From assembly GCA_947503005.1 (NCBI GenBank), contig CANNCA010000001.1, positions 868,001 to 932,000 of the forward strand: a DNA stretch of 64,000 nucleotides, written 5' to 3'. Numbering within the stretch: position 1 is the stretch's first letter; each line of letters starts with the position of its first letter. Below are positions 17,254 to 25,444 of this stretch, in pieces. The position numbers were made by a program, and so were the translations under genes. Below the pieces are notes generated by a model. The model did not search any database. It was given only the letters and a program-made list of their open reading frames with translations, and was not told the DNA's origin. The DNA is from an uncultured Flavobacteriaceae bacterium. GTDB taxonomy: Bacteria > Bacteroidota > Bacteroidia > Flavobacteriales > Flavobacteriaceae.

Positions 17254-17784
17254 ATGGCATCTAAAGTGATACAAGCCTATTATAATGATGATGATGTGTT
17301 GATGCACGCTGTCAAAAAGGTGAAAACTGCCAAACACCATATTGAGGAAGTATATTGCCCTTTCCCTGTACATGGCTTGGACAAGGCTATGGGACTCGCC
17401 CCAACGCGAATAGCCATTACCTCATTCATGTACGGTTGTGTTGGTTTAATCGTTGCAATTGTGATGATGAATTATATTATGATTGAAGATTGGCCACAAG
17501 ATATCGGTGGTAAGCCAAGTTTCAGCTACATTGAAAACATGCCCGCTTTTGTGCCAATTATGTTTGAATTAACGGTATTCTTCGCAGCTCACTTGATGGT
17601 AATTACTTTTTATTTAAGAAGTAGATTATGGCCGTTCAAAAAAGCGGAGAACCCTGATGTGCGAACGACTGATGATCATTTCGTAATGGAAATTGAAATC
17701 CATAATAATGAAAGCGAACTGAAGGACTTGCTGTCCGATACAGGTGCAGTTGAAATAAATATCGCAGAAAAAAACCTTCATTAA
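17254..17784 (+). CDS. actD: alternative complex III subunit ActD (DUF3341)
   Basis: The 176-residue protein contains the DUF3341 signature of ActD: an N-terminal soluble part with EEVYCPFPVHGLDKAMGL (about residues 30-47), followed by two membrane helices (about 55-77 and 100-125) and a hydrophilic tail. ActD is a small structural subunit near the quinol-oxidising part of the complex, and no cofactor ligands are evident. It sits between actC and actE with two-base gaps on both sides, so translation of the three is probably coupled. Confidence 0.92.
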   Translation: MASKVIQAYYNDDDVLMHAVKKVKTAKHHIEEVYCPFPVHGLDKAMGLAPTRIAITSFMYGCVGLIVAIVMMNYIMIEDWPQDIGGKPSFSYIENMPAFVPIMFELTVFFAAHLMVITFYLRSRLWPFKKAENPDVRTTDDHFVMEIEIHNNESELKDLLSDTGAVEINIAEKNLH

Positions 17785-17786
17785 GT

Positions 17787-18341
17787 ATGAATAGTTTTAG
17801 AAAAATAGGAGTTGTTTTAGTTTTGGTTCTCTTTGTTGTTGCATGTCAAGACAAGAGCAAGCCCAACTATCAATACATGCCAAATATGTATGAGCCTGTA
17901 GGTTATGAAACCTATGAAGAGGTAGATTTTCTTCCCAATGGTTCAGAGGCCATGTCACCGGTTGAGGGTTCTATTAATCGTGGTTGGCTTCCCTATGAAT
18001 ACGAGAACACTCCAGAGGGAAAAGAGTTGGCTAGGTTGATGACAAGTCCATTGGATTCATTGAATTCAGAAACTAATTTGACGGTTGGTAAAGAATTATA
18101 CACTATTTATTGCGCCATATGCCATGGAAATGCCGGTAAGGGTCAAGGAACCTTGGTGAAGCGAGAAAAAATACTTGGTGTTCCCAGTTATGCGGATGCT
18201 GCAAGAAATATTACAGTAGGAACAACCTTCCATACTTTGCAATATGGCTTGAATTCCATGGGATCGTACGCATCGCAAATGAATACAAAAGAAATGTGGC
18301 AGGTTTCCGAATATGTCATGAAATTGAAAGAAGACTTATAA
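17787..18341 (+). CDS. actE: alternative complex III subunit ActE, monohaem cytochrome c lipoprotein
   Basis: The 184-residue protein has a short hydrophobic signal ending in VVAC, a lipobox with Cys near residue 20, so it is probably a lipoprotein facing the periplasm. A single haem site CAICH lies near residue 110, followed by the class I cytochrome c fold and a late candidate Met ligand near NSMGSYASQM. In known complexes ActE is the monohaem subunit that relays electrons outward. It starts two bases after actD and its length is normal for the family. Confidence 0.92.
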   Translation: MNSFRKIGVVLVLVLFVVACQDKSKPNYQYMPNMYEPVGYETYEEVDFLPNGSEAMSPVEGSINRGWLPYEYENTPEGKELARLMTSPLDSLNSETNLTVGKELYTIYCAICHGNAGKGQGTLVKREKILGVPSYADAARNITVGTTFHTLQYGLNSMGSYASQMNTKEMWQVSEYVMKLKEDL

Positions 18342-18361
18342 ATTATACATAGAATACTGAT

Positions 18362-19675
18362 ATGTACACGATTTCGAACAGATTGAAAATGGGCTCCATT
18401 ATTTTAATGGTAGTTGGGCTATTGGGTATCGGTTATGGTTTTTGGACCGCTCCTGGTACAGTTGAGGAGGCCAAGGAAATGGTTGCTGACCATAATGATA
18501 ACCATGGAGCGGTTACCACTCATGGAGATGAATACGCTACTGAGGCACATGAAGATGAAGGTCACGACGCAGCTCATGATGAGCACGTATTGCACCAATT
18601 GCAGAATAAGCCTTGGGCCGCCTTGTATGTTGCAGCTTTCTTTTTTTTCATGATTGCCTTGGGTGTTTTGGCTTTTTATGCTGTCCAGCGTGCCGCGCAG
18701 GCGGGCTGGTCACCTTTGTTGTTCCGAGTTATGGAGGGAATAACCTCCTATATTGTGCCTGGAGGGATTATAGTATTCGTAATCTTAGTACTATCTGTAA
18801 TGCATATGAACCATCTTTTTGTTTGGATGGATGCTGATGTAGTTGCACATGATGTTTTATTACAAGGTAAAGCTGGTTATTTGAACCCAACCTTCTTTTT
18901 GATTAGAGCTGCTATTTTCCTAGCGGGTTGGATTGGATATAGAGAGTATTCCAGAAAATTGTCTCTAGCTCAAGATGAGTCTAATGATGATTCTAATTTT
19001 AAAATGAATTTTAGAATATCAGCTGCTTTCTTGGTGTTCTATTTGATTTCCGAATCTATCATGTCTTGGGACTGGATTATGAGCGTGGACCCCCACTGGT
19101 TTAGTACCTTATTTGGTTGGTATGTTTTTGCCAGTATGTTCGTATCAGGCATTACGGTGATTGCCATGGTAACCATTTACTTGAAGTCAAAAGGATATTT
19201 AGAGCAAGTAAACGATAGTCATATTCATGATTTGGCGAAGTTTATGTTCGGGATAAGCATCTTCTGGACCTATCTTTGGTTTTCACAGTTCATGTTGATT
19301 TGGTATGCGAATATCCCTGAAGAAGTAACCTATTACGTGACTAGAATTGAAGACTATAACCTTCCATTTTTCGCGATGGTCGCGATGAACTTCTTGTTTC
19401 CTGTGTTATTATTGATGAATAGTGATTACAAACGAATCAATTGGTTTGTAATAATGGCAGGCATTGTCATTCTAGCAGGACATTATATGGATGTATTCAA
19501 TATGATCATGCCATCCACCGTAGGTGATCAATGGTATATAGGTATTCCTGAAATAGGAGCAGTTCTATTTTTTGCAGGCTTATTTGTTTTTTGGATTTTT
19601 AGAGCGTTGGCTTCAGCTCCGCTGCAGCCAACTAGAAACCCATTTATTGAGGAGAGTAAGCATTTTCATTATTAA
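18362..19675 (+). CDS. actF: alternative complex III subunit ActF (NrfD-like)
   Basis: This 437-residue polytopic protein is the second NrfD-related membrane subunit of the complex, with about ten helices after residue 80. The first helix (about 10-30) is followed by a periplasmic or cytoplasmic stretch (about 38-78) unusually rich in His, Asp and Glu, for example HNDNHGAVTTHGDE and HEDEGHDAAHDEHVLH. The NrfD core continues to a conserved C-terminus. The histidine-rich segment could bind metal ions, but that is inference. Twenty bases separate it from actE and 24 from the oxidase gene coxB. Confidence 0.92.
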   Translation: MYTISNRLKMGSIILMVVGLLGIGYGFWTAPGTVEEAKEMVADHNDNHGAVTTHGDEYATEAHEDEGHDAAHDEHVLHQLQNKPWAALYVAAFFFFMIALGVLAFYAVQRAAQAGWSPLLFRVMEGITSYIVPGGIIVFVILVLSVMHMNHLFVWMDADVVAHDVLLQGKAGYLNPTFFLIRAAIFLAGWIGYREYSRKLSLAQDESNDDSNFKMNFRISAAFLVFYLISESIMSWDWIMSVDPHWFSTLFGWYVFASMFVSGITVIAMVTIYLKSKGYLEQVNDSHIHDLAKFMFGISIFWTYLWFSQFMLIWYANIPEEVTYYVTRIEDYNLPFFAMVAMNFLFPVLLLMNSDYKRINWFVIMAGIVILAGHYMDVFNMIMPSTVGDQWYIGIPEIGAVLFFAGLFVFWIFRALASAPLQPTRNPFIEESKHFHY

Positions 19676-19699
19676 CAAAGCATAAGAGTTAGAGATACG

Positions 19700-20800
19700 A
19701 TGACTACAGCGTTGATATTAATTGTTTTAGTACTAGTTGGAATTGCGATTTGGCAAATGACCAAGATTTTTGAGCTTTCACAACTGAAGGCCGAGAATTC
19801 GCAGATTGCCAATGATAATGATAATAAGAATCAGGGCTATTTAATGTTCGCGTTCTTAATTTTCATCTATGGGATAACGATTTTCAGTTTTTGGAAATAC
19901 TCTAAATTCCTTCTGCCTGAAGCCTCATCTGCTCATGGTGGTGAATATGATTATCTAATGCTGGTTTCCTTCATTATAATATTTATCGTTCAGACGATAA
20001 CACAAGCGTTGTTGCATTATTTCAGTTATAAATACAAAGGAAAAACTGGCAACAAAGCACTTTTCTATGCAGATAATGATAGACTGGAATTCATTTGGAC
20101 CATAATTCCTGTAATTGTTTTGGCAGGTTTAATCCTTTGGGGACTATATACATGGACAAACATAATGGATGTTAATGATGAAGATGACCCACTGATTGTA
20201 GAACTTTATGCTCAACAATTCAATTGGACCGCTAGATACGGTGGTGCGGACAATGTTTTGGGGGGTGCTAATGTCAGAATGATTGATATTGATAGGGCAA
20301 ACGTTTTAGGCCTAGATGAATCGGATACTTATGCCTCCGATGATGTCATTGTAAAGGAATTACATCTACCAGTAGGGCGAAAAGTTAATTTTAAAATGCG
20401 TTCTCAAGACGTATTGCATTCGGCTTATATGCCACATTTCAGGGCGCAAATGAACTGTGTACCGGGTATGACAACAGAGTTTTCGTTTACCCCGATCAAA
20501 ACAACTGCAGAAATACGTCAAGACCCCGATGTTGTCGATAAAGTAAAACGAACCAATGCAATCCGAGCGGAAAGGGCTGCCAAAGGAGAAGATAATTCCG
20601 ATCCATGGGAGTACGACTATATTTTATTGTGTAATAAAATATGTGGAAAATCGCACTATAACATGCAAATGAAGATTATTGTGGAAACCCAAGAGGAATA
20701 TGACACATGGATGAAGACGCAGCAAACATTTGGGCAAACGATGGCGGGTAATGAAACTGAACCTGCGTTCAACCCCGTTCTGGGTGTAGATGGAAATTAG
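19700..20800 (+). CDS. coxB: cytochrome c oxidase subunit II
   Basis: The 366-residue subunit receives electrons into the binuclear CuA centre. There are three hydrophobic segments: one at the very N-terminus (1-18), one near 48-68 and one near 132-155. The periplasmic cupredoxin domain follows. All CuA ligands are visible: the first histidine in DVLHSAY, then Cys311, Cys315, His319 and Met322 in CNKICGKSHYNM. There is no fused cytochrome c domain, which fits direct electron delivery from the act complex encoded just upstream. Confidence 0.95.
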   Translation: MTTALILIVLVLVGIAIWQMTKIFELSQLKAENSQIANDNDNKNQGYLMFAFLIFIYGITIFSFWKYSKFLLPEASSAHGGEYDYLMLVSFIIIFIVQTITQALLHYFSYKYKGKTGNKALFYADNDRLEFIWTIIPVIVLAGLILWGLYTWTNIMDVNDEDDPLIVELYAQQFNWTARYGGADNVLGGANVRMIDIDRANVLGLDESDTYASDDVIVKELHLPVGRKVNFKMRSQDVLHSAYMPHFRAQMNCVPGMTTEFSFTPIKTTAEIRQDPDVVDKVKRTNAIRAERAAKGEDNSDPWEYDYILLCNKICGKSHYNMQMKIIVETQEEYDTWMKTQQTFGQTMAGNETEPAFNPVLGVDGN

Positions 20801-20867
20801 TATCTGCGGAACTGGTTTCAAACAAAAAAGGCTATTAAAAGAGAATAAATAAAAAAAGAATTCGGTT

Positions 20868-22694
20868 ATGTCAGCAACAGCAGTAGCACATGTAGATAAT
20901 CACGCTCACGACGATCATGGACATCATCATAAGGAAACATTTGTAACCAAATATATTTTTAGTCAAGATCATAAGATGATCGCTAAGCAATATTTGATTA
21001 CAGGGTTAATTATGGGTACCATCGGTATCGCTATGTCTTTATTATTCAGAATGCAATTGGCTTGGCCCGGAGAGTCTTTTCCGATTTTTGAAGCCGTTCT
21101 AGGAAAATGGGCGCCAGATGGTGTGATGGATGCAGATATGTACTTGGCTCTCGTGACCATACATGGTACCATTATGGTATTCTTCGTATTGACCGCGGGC
21201 TTGAGTGGTACATTCAGTAACCTCTTAATTCCGTTGCAAATTGGTGCCAGGGATATGGCTTCAGGATTTTTGAATATGTTATCATATTGGATGTTCTTTA
21301 CATCCAGTGTTATCATGGTAATTTCATTATTCGTAGAAGCAGGACCTGCAGCGGCAGGTTGGACGATTTATCCTCCACTAAGTGCACTGCCAATGGCACA
21401 ACCTGGTTCGGGTATGGGTATGACCTTATGGCTGGTATCGATGGCCATATTCATTGCATCCTCATTATTAGGTTCATTAAATTATATCGTGACTGTACTT
21501 AACTTGCGAACAAAAGGAATGTCAATGACGAGATTGCCATTGACCATTTGGGCATTTTTCGTGACAGCCGTTATAGGTGTTATTTCATTCCCGGTACTAC
21601 TTTCTGCGGCACTTTTACTAATTATGGATAGAAGCTTTGGAACGTCCTTTTTCCTCTCCGATATCTTTATTCAAGGAGAAGTCTTGCATTACCAAGGTGG
21701 CTCTCCTGTTTTATACGAACACCTGTTCTGGTTTTTAGGTCATCCTGAAGTTTATATTGTATTGTTACCGGCACTGGGTATTACTTCCGAAGTAATGTCG
21801 ACCAACGCCCGTAAGCCTATTTTCGGTTACCGTGCAATGGTTGCATCTATTCTAGCTATTGCATTTTTGTCAACGATAGTTTGGGGTCATCATATGTTCA
21901 TTTCAGGTATGAATCCGTTTTTAGGTTCTGTATTTACTTTCACGACACTTTTGATTGCGATTCCTTCAGCGGTAAAGGCATTTAACTATATAACCACCTT
22001 ATGGAAAGGAAATCTGCAACTCAATCCTGCGATGCTCTTTTCGATAGCTCTCGTGTCCACCTTTATCACAGGTGGTCTTACTGGTATTATTCTTGGAGAT
22101 AGTACTTTGGATATTAACGTCCACGACACCTATTTTGTAGTCGCTCACTTTCACTTGGTGATGGGTATCTCGGCACTTTACGGATTGTTCGCAGGAGTTT
22201 ATCATTGGTTCCCGAAAATGTTCGAGGGTAAGATGATGAACAAAAACTTAGGCTATGTCCATTTCTGGGTAACCGCAGTTTGTGCGTATGGAGTATTCTT
22301 CCCGATGCACTTTGTGGGAATGGCCGGAGTACCACGGCGTTACTATCAGAACACGAATTTCCCGATGTTCGATGAATTAACGGATGTTCAAGTGCTGATG
22401 ACCGTTTTTGCTTTGATTGCCGGTGCGGCACAATTGGTTTTCTTATACAACTTCATTATCAGTATTTTCTACGGAAAAAAAGGGCCTAAGAATCCATGGA
22501 AATCTAATACTTTGGAATGGACGGCTGAAATGAAACACATTCATGGAAATTGGGACGGTCCTATACCTCATGTTCACCGTTGGGCTTACGACTACAGTAA
22601 AGTGGACGCGAATGGTGAGTACATTATTCCCGGTCAAGATTTTGTTCCACAAACCGTACCCTTACAGGATGATGAGGAAGAATTGAACCATTAA
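20868..22694 (+). CDS. coxA: cytochrome c oxidase subunit I
   Basis: The 608-residue catalytic subunit reduces oxygen to water and pumps protons. It shows about twelve membrane helices, the helix VI motif GHPEVYIVLLP that includes the Cu-ligand His and the cross-linked Tyr of A-type oxidases, the HH pair in WGHHMF for CuB, and the haem-ligand helix VVAHFHLVMG. Its first 25 residues are strikingly rich in His (HVDNHAHDDHGHHHKE). It ends the act-cox operon and is followed by a strong terminator. Subunits III and IV are encoded separately near 50-52.6 kb. Confidence 0.97.
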   Translation: MSATAVAHVDNHAHDDHGHHHKETFVTKYIFSQDHKMIAKQYLITGLIMGTIGIAMSLLFRMQLAWPGESFPIFEAVLGKWAPDGVMDADMYLALVTIHGTIMVFFVLTAGLSGTFSNLLIPLQIGARDMASGFLNMLSYWMFFTSSVIMVISLFVEAGPAAAGWTIYPPLSALPMAQPGSGMGMTLWLVSMAIFIASSLLGSLNYIVTVLNLRTKGMSMTRLPLTIWAFFVTAVIGVISFPVLLSAALLLIMDRSFGTSFFLSDIFIQGEVLHYQGGSPVLYEHLFWFLGHPEVYIVLLPALGITSEVMSTNARKPIFGYRAMVASILAIAFLSTIVWGHHMFISGMNPFLGSVFTFTTLLIAIPSAVKAFNYITTLWKGNLQLNPAMLFSIALVSTFITGGLTGIILGDSTLDINVHDTYFVVAHFHLVMGISALYGLFAGVYHWFPKMFEGKMMNKNLGYVHFWVTAVCAYGVFFPMHFVGMAGVPRRYYQNTNFPMFDELTDVQVLMTVFALIAGAAQLVFLYNFIISIFYGKKGPKNPWKSNTLEWTAEMKHIHGNWDGPIPHVHRWAYDYSKVDANGEYIIPGQDFVPQTVPLQDDEEELNH

Positions 22695-22716
22695 ATTCAA
22701 AACAAAATCATATAAA

Positions 22717-22748
22717 ATGCCCAACTTATCAAGTTGGGCATTTTTTTT
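22717..22748 (+). terminator. terminator of the act-cox operon
   Basis: ATGCCCAACTT (22717-22727) and AAGTTGGGCAT (22731-22741) form an eleven-pair perfect stem with a three-base loop, followed by eight T residues. It lies 22 bases after the coxA stop. Confidence 0.92.
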
Positions 22749-22852
22749 GATATATTAGTTTATAGGTTATTCAATTTCTTGGTTAAGAGACCAATAAAAA
22801 GTTTGCAATCAAGAATTGAAACACGGTACTAGTTCCCTTAAATACAAATCAA

Positions 22853-23677
22853 ATGAAAAAATACATTCTACTAATTGTTCTTTTTGCGACCTGCGCCATA
22901 CATGCCCAACGAAAACCCAAAATCAAAGGAAATAAAAATGTAATAGAGGTAAGTGAGGATTTACCTTCCTTTAATGCAATAGAGATAAATGATGACTTGG
23001 AAATCTTTTTACAAAAAGCCAATACTGAGGGTTACCAGTTGACTGCTGATGACAATCTTGTTGATGTATTAAAGTTCAGAGTGGTGGATAGCACTTTGGT
23101 CATTAGTGCTTTTTATAAGATAACGGGCAAGAAGAAATTGGACATTACCATAAATTATTATGAACTCAACGCTATAACCGTACATGATGGCAGAATCAAA
23201 ATGCAGGATATGATCGATACAGATGAATTAACTGTGAATTCGACTGGTAACGCTAAACTACAGTTGAATGCGAATGCCTCTGTCATGGATATTATTATGG
23301 ATGGCAATAGTTCAGGAGATTTCAACCTAGAAGGCGATTCTCTGAATATCACTTTAAAAGACAGGATTGATGTTGGTATTTATGCAGTTAGCGAAACAAA
23401 TATTATAACCATGCAGGATAATGCTTCGGCCAAGATGGATGGTTCTTCTATCAATATGCAGGTCAATATGTCTGGTAGCTCAAACCTTAAGGCGCAGAAA
23501 CTAATGGCTGACTTGGTAAGTGCGAATTTGGAAGGCTCAGCCAATGCTAAGGTGTATGCCAAAGAAAACCTTGAACTTTCTTCATCGGGTTCCTCGAAGA
23601 CCTATTTGAGTGGAGATGCAAAAATTGAGATTCTTGATTTTTTAGATACGTCGGAATTGCATAAGGAAAAAAACTAA
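22853..23677 (+). CDS. secreted GIN-domain (DUF2807) protein
   Basis: The 274-residue protein has a signal peptide (MKKYILLIVLFATCAIHAQ) followed by a putative auto-transporter adhesin head, GIN domain. Repeated short beta-strand segments such as LNAITVHDGRIKM, LTVNSTGNAKLQL and VNMSGSSNLKAQ build a parallel beta-structure with Gly, Asn and Ser turns. Proteins of this family are widespread in Bacteroidota and sit in the periplasm or on the surface; their function is unknown. Nothing nearby gives a pathway. No clear promoter was recognised in the 100-base upstream gap. Confidence 0.85.
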   Translation: MKKYILLIVLFATCAIHAQRKPKIKGNKNVIEVSEDLPSFNAIEINDDLEIFLQKANTEGYQLTADDNLVDVLKFRVVDSTLVISAFYKITGKKKLDITINYYELNAITVHDGRIKMQDMIDTDELTVNSTGNAKLQLNANASVMDIIMDGNSSGDFNLEGDSLNITLKDRIDVGIYAVSETNIITMQDNASAKMDGSSINMQVNMSGSSNLKAQKLMADLVSANLEGSANAKVYAKENLELSSSGSSKTYLSGDAKIEILDFLDTSELHKEKN

Positions 23678-23685
23678 AAGTAATC

Positions 23686-23730
23686 ACTATTTCAATAGTA
23701 ATTTAGCCAATAAAACATGGAATGTTCCAT
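23686..23730. repeat. two 14-base palindromes between the GIN and beta-helix genes
   Basis: ACTATT-TC-AATAGT (23686-23699) and ATGGAA-TG-TTCCAT (23717-23730) are each perfect six-base inverted repeats with a two-base centre. Neither is followed by a T-run. They may be regulator sites or weak hairpins for the downstream secreted protein. Apart from these, the 200-base gap shows nothing clear. Confidence 0.35.
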
Positions 23731-23877
23731 TTCTTGTCATCTTCTATTTGAAGAGTGATTGGGAAAATTCGAATAGTGCTTATAGGAGTAGTTTAATTCA
23801 AAGAAGCACTTTTCACATCTAATTGAATCTAATAAAGTAGAACTTTGAAATTGAAGATTAACTATAATGGTGTTCTC

Positions 23878-25362
23878 ATGAAATTAAAATGTTTATTCCT
23901 TTTATTTTTGATTTCCTTTGGAAGGATAAATGGTCAAGTAAAGTATGTTACTACAGTTGGAAGCGCTACGAACAATGGTGATACTGAAGCCACCTCGTGG
24001 TCGTTGACCCATGCCTTCGCAAACGCTAAGCCAGGCGATTTTATTCATGTAAAAGCCGGCAACTACGGTGATGAACAATACGAGATAACGGTTTCAGGCA
24101 CTGTACGTAACCCTGTTGTCTTTAAGGGCTACCAAAAGGTGCCTAATGACATAACAACTGTGGACGGGCAAGGCGGTAGCATAGTATATACGGTCAATTC
24201 TCAAATTGACCCTACTAATTCATCGGTAATGCCTTTGATTTTAGAAGATAGGGTCAATGATGTTGGTTACGGTGAAGGTATTCGTATATCGGGCTCTTTT
24301 GTTCAATTGGAGAATTTTCAAGTGAAATACTTTAGAGATGCAGTCGTAGTGAATGGTACCGACAATGTAACAAAAAATGTTTTAACTTTTGAAAGCGGAA
24401 TATATAATCCTAAGGTATGGGGAACTGATGAGTTTGGAGCTGGCCTTACAGGTAAGGCTCAGGGTCAGGGCTTTGTTGTTACGGGAGATAGGCATAAGAC
24501 CATTAACTGTACGGCCATAAAATCAGGGGTGCATTCGATGAAGTTCCAATTTGGGGATTCGCAGGAAGGTTGGGGAAATCGTTGTTATAATTTTAATGAT
24601 AGCAACCCGACCGATTATATGTATCTCATTGCCAACGGGGTCACTAATAGAACAGATAGAAACATCTACGCACATAGAGAAGTTGGTGCAGCACATGAAA
24701 GCCGGGGAATCGTCTATCATTGCAATGCGCCTTCCAATTTTAATAGTTTGGACGGATTTGAGATTTGGAATACGTTTTTGGAGTACAGTTATCCCTTGGT
24801 TCAGAATAATACGGCCAAAAACGGAATTCTAATAAGGGAAACTGCGGAAGTAAACAATAACAACCAAGGAGGCATAAATATCAAGAACGAGGCTAAATTC
24901 TTGACATTTGAAAACATTCATTTAGTCAATACGGCCATTTGGATAAAAGATCAATCGGATGGCCTTTTTGGGGATGTGGTTGGTTCAGGGGAAGATATTG
25001 TTTTCAATAATATCACTGGTGAGGTTGTCACCAAACCGTCAGCTGACATTGCGGCTATAAATTTTATACCCAAATGGCATGAAGAAACTACCTCGCCGAC
25101 AGCGCGTAGAATAAAATTCCAAAACTGTAAGTTCGATAATTATGGCTTTCTATTTATGGATTACCATGATGCCTTAGGAATTGAGCTTACCGATTGCACT
25201 TTTAAGAATATAAAATGGTATAATAGAAGTTCAATTGACGGCCAAAGAGAATCTACCCTTGATGTAAAGGGAACAAATAATAATCTTGAAAACTGTGGTT
25301 TCAGCTTTCCAAACGGTTTTACTGGAACCACAAAGACTAGCACAACTGGACGAAAAATATAA
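23878..25362 (+). CDS. secreted right-handed beta-helix protein
   Basis: Starting at the ATG at 23878 gives 494 residues with a signal peptide (MKLKCLFLLFLISFGRINGQ). A TTG eleven codons upstream is in frame but would spoil the signal, so it was rejected. The mature part begins with YVTTVGSATNNGDTEATSW and GDFIHVKAGNY, the pattern at the start of pectate-lyase-like and polysaccharide-lyase-like right-handed beta-helices. Asn-rich coils follow (for example IVFNNITGEV). No catalytic residues of a named lyase family could be assigned, and no sorting domain of the type IX system is visible at the C-terminus. It may be a polysaccharide-active or adhesive protein. No carbohydrate gene cluster surrounds it. 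Confidence 0.75.
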   Translation: MKLKCLFLLFLISFGRINGQVKYVTTVGSATNNGDTEATSWSLTHAFANAKPGDFIHVKAGNYGDEQYEITVSGTVRNPVVFKGYQKVPNDITTVDGQGGSIVYTVNSQIDPTNSSVMPLILEDRVNDVGYGEGIRISGSFVQLENFQVKYFRDAVVVNGTDNVTKNVLTFESGIYNPKVWGTDEFGAGLTGKAQGQGFVVTGDRHKTINCTAIKSGVHSMKFQFGDSQEGWGNRCYNFNDSNPTDYMYLIANGVTNRTDRNIYAHREVGAAHESRGIVYHCNAPSNFNSLDGFEIWNTFLEYSYPLVQNNTAKNGILIRETAEVNNNNQGGINIKNEAKFLTFENIHLVNTAIWIKDQSDGLFGDVVGSGEDIVFNNITGEVVTKPSADIAAINFIPKWHEETTSPTARRIKFQNCKFDNYGFLFMDYHDALGIELTDCTFKNIKWYNRSSIDGQRESTLDVKGTNNNLENCGFSFPNGFTGTTKTSTTGRKI

Positions 25363-25444
25363 TCTCAAGAAACATCCTCAAAAATACAATCAGTTGTTCC
25401 ATTATATAACTAATATCTAAAAAGGTTCGTTGAGCTTAATATTT

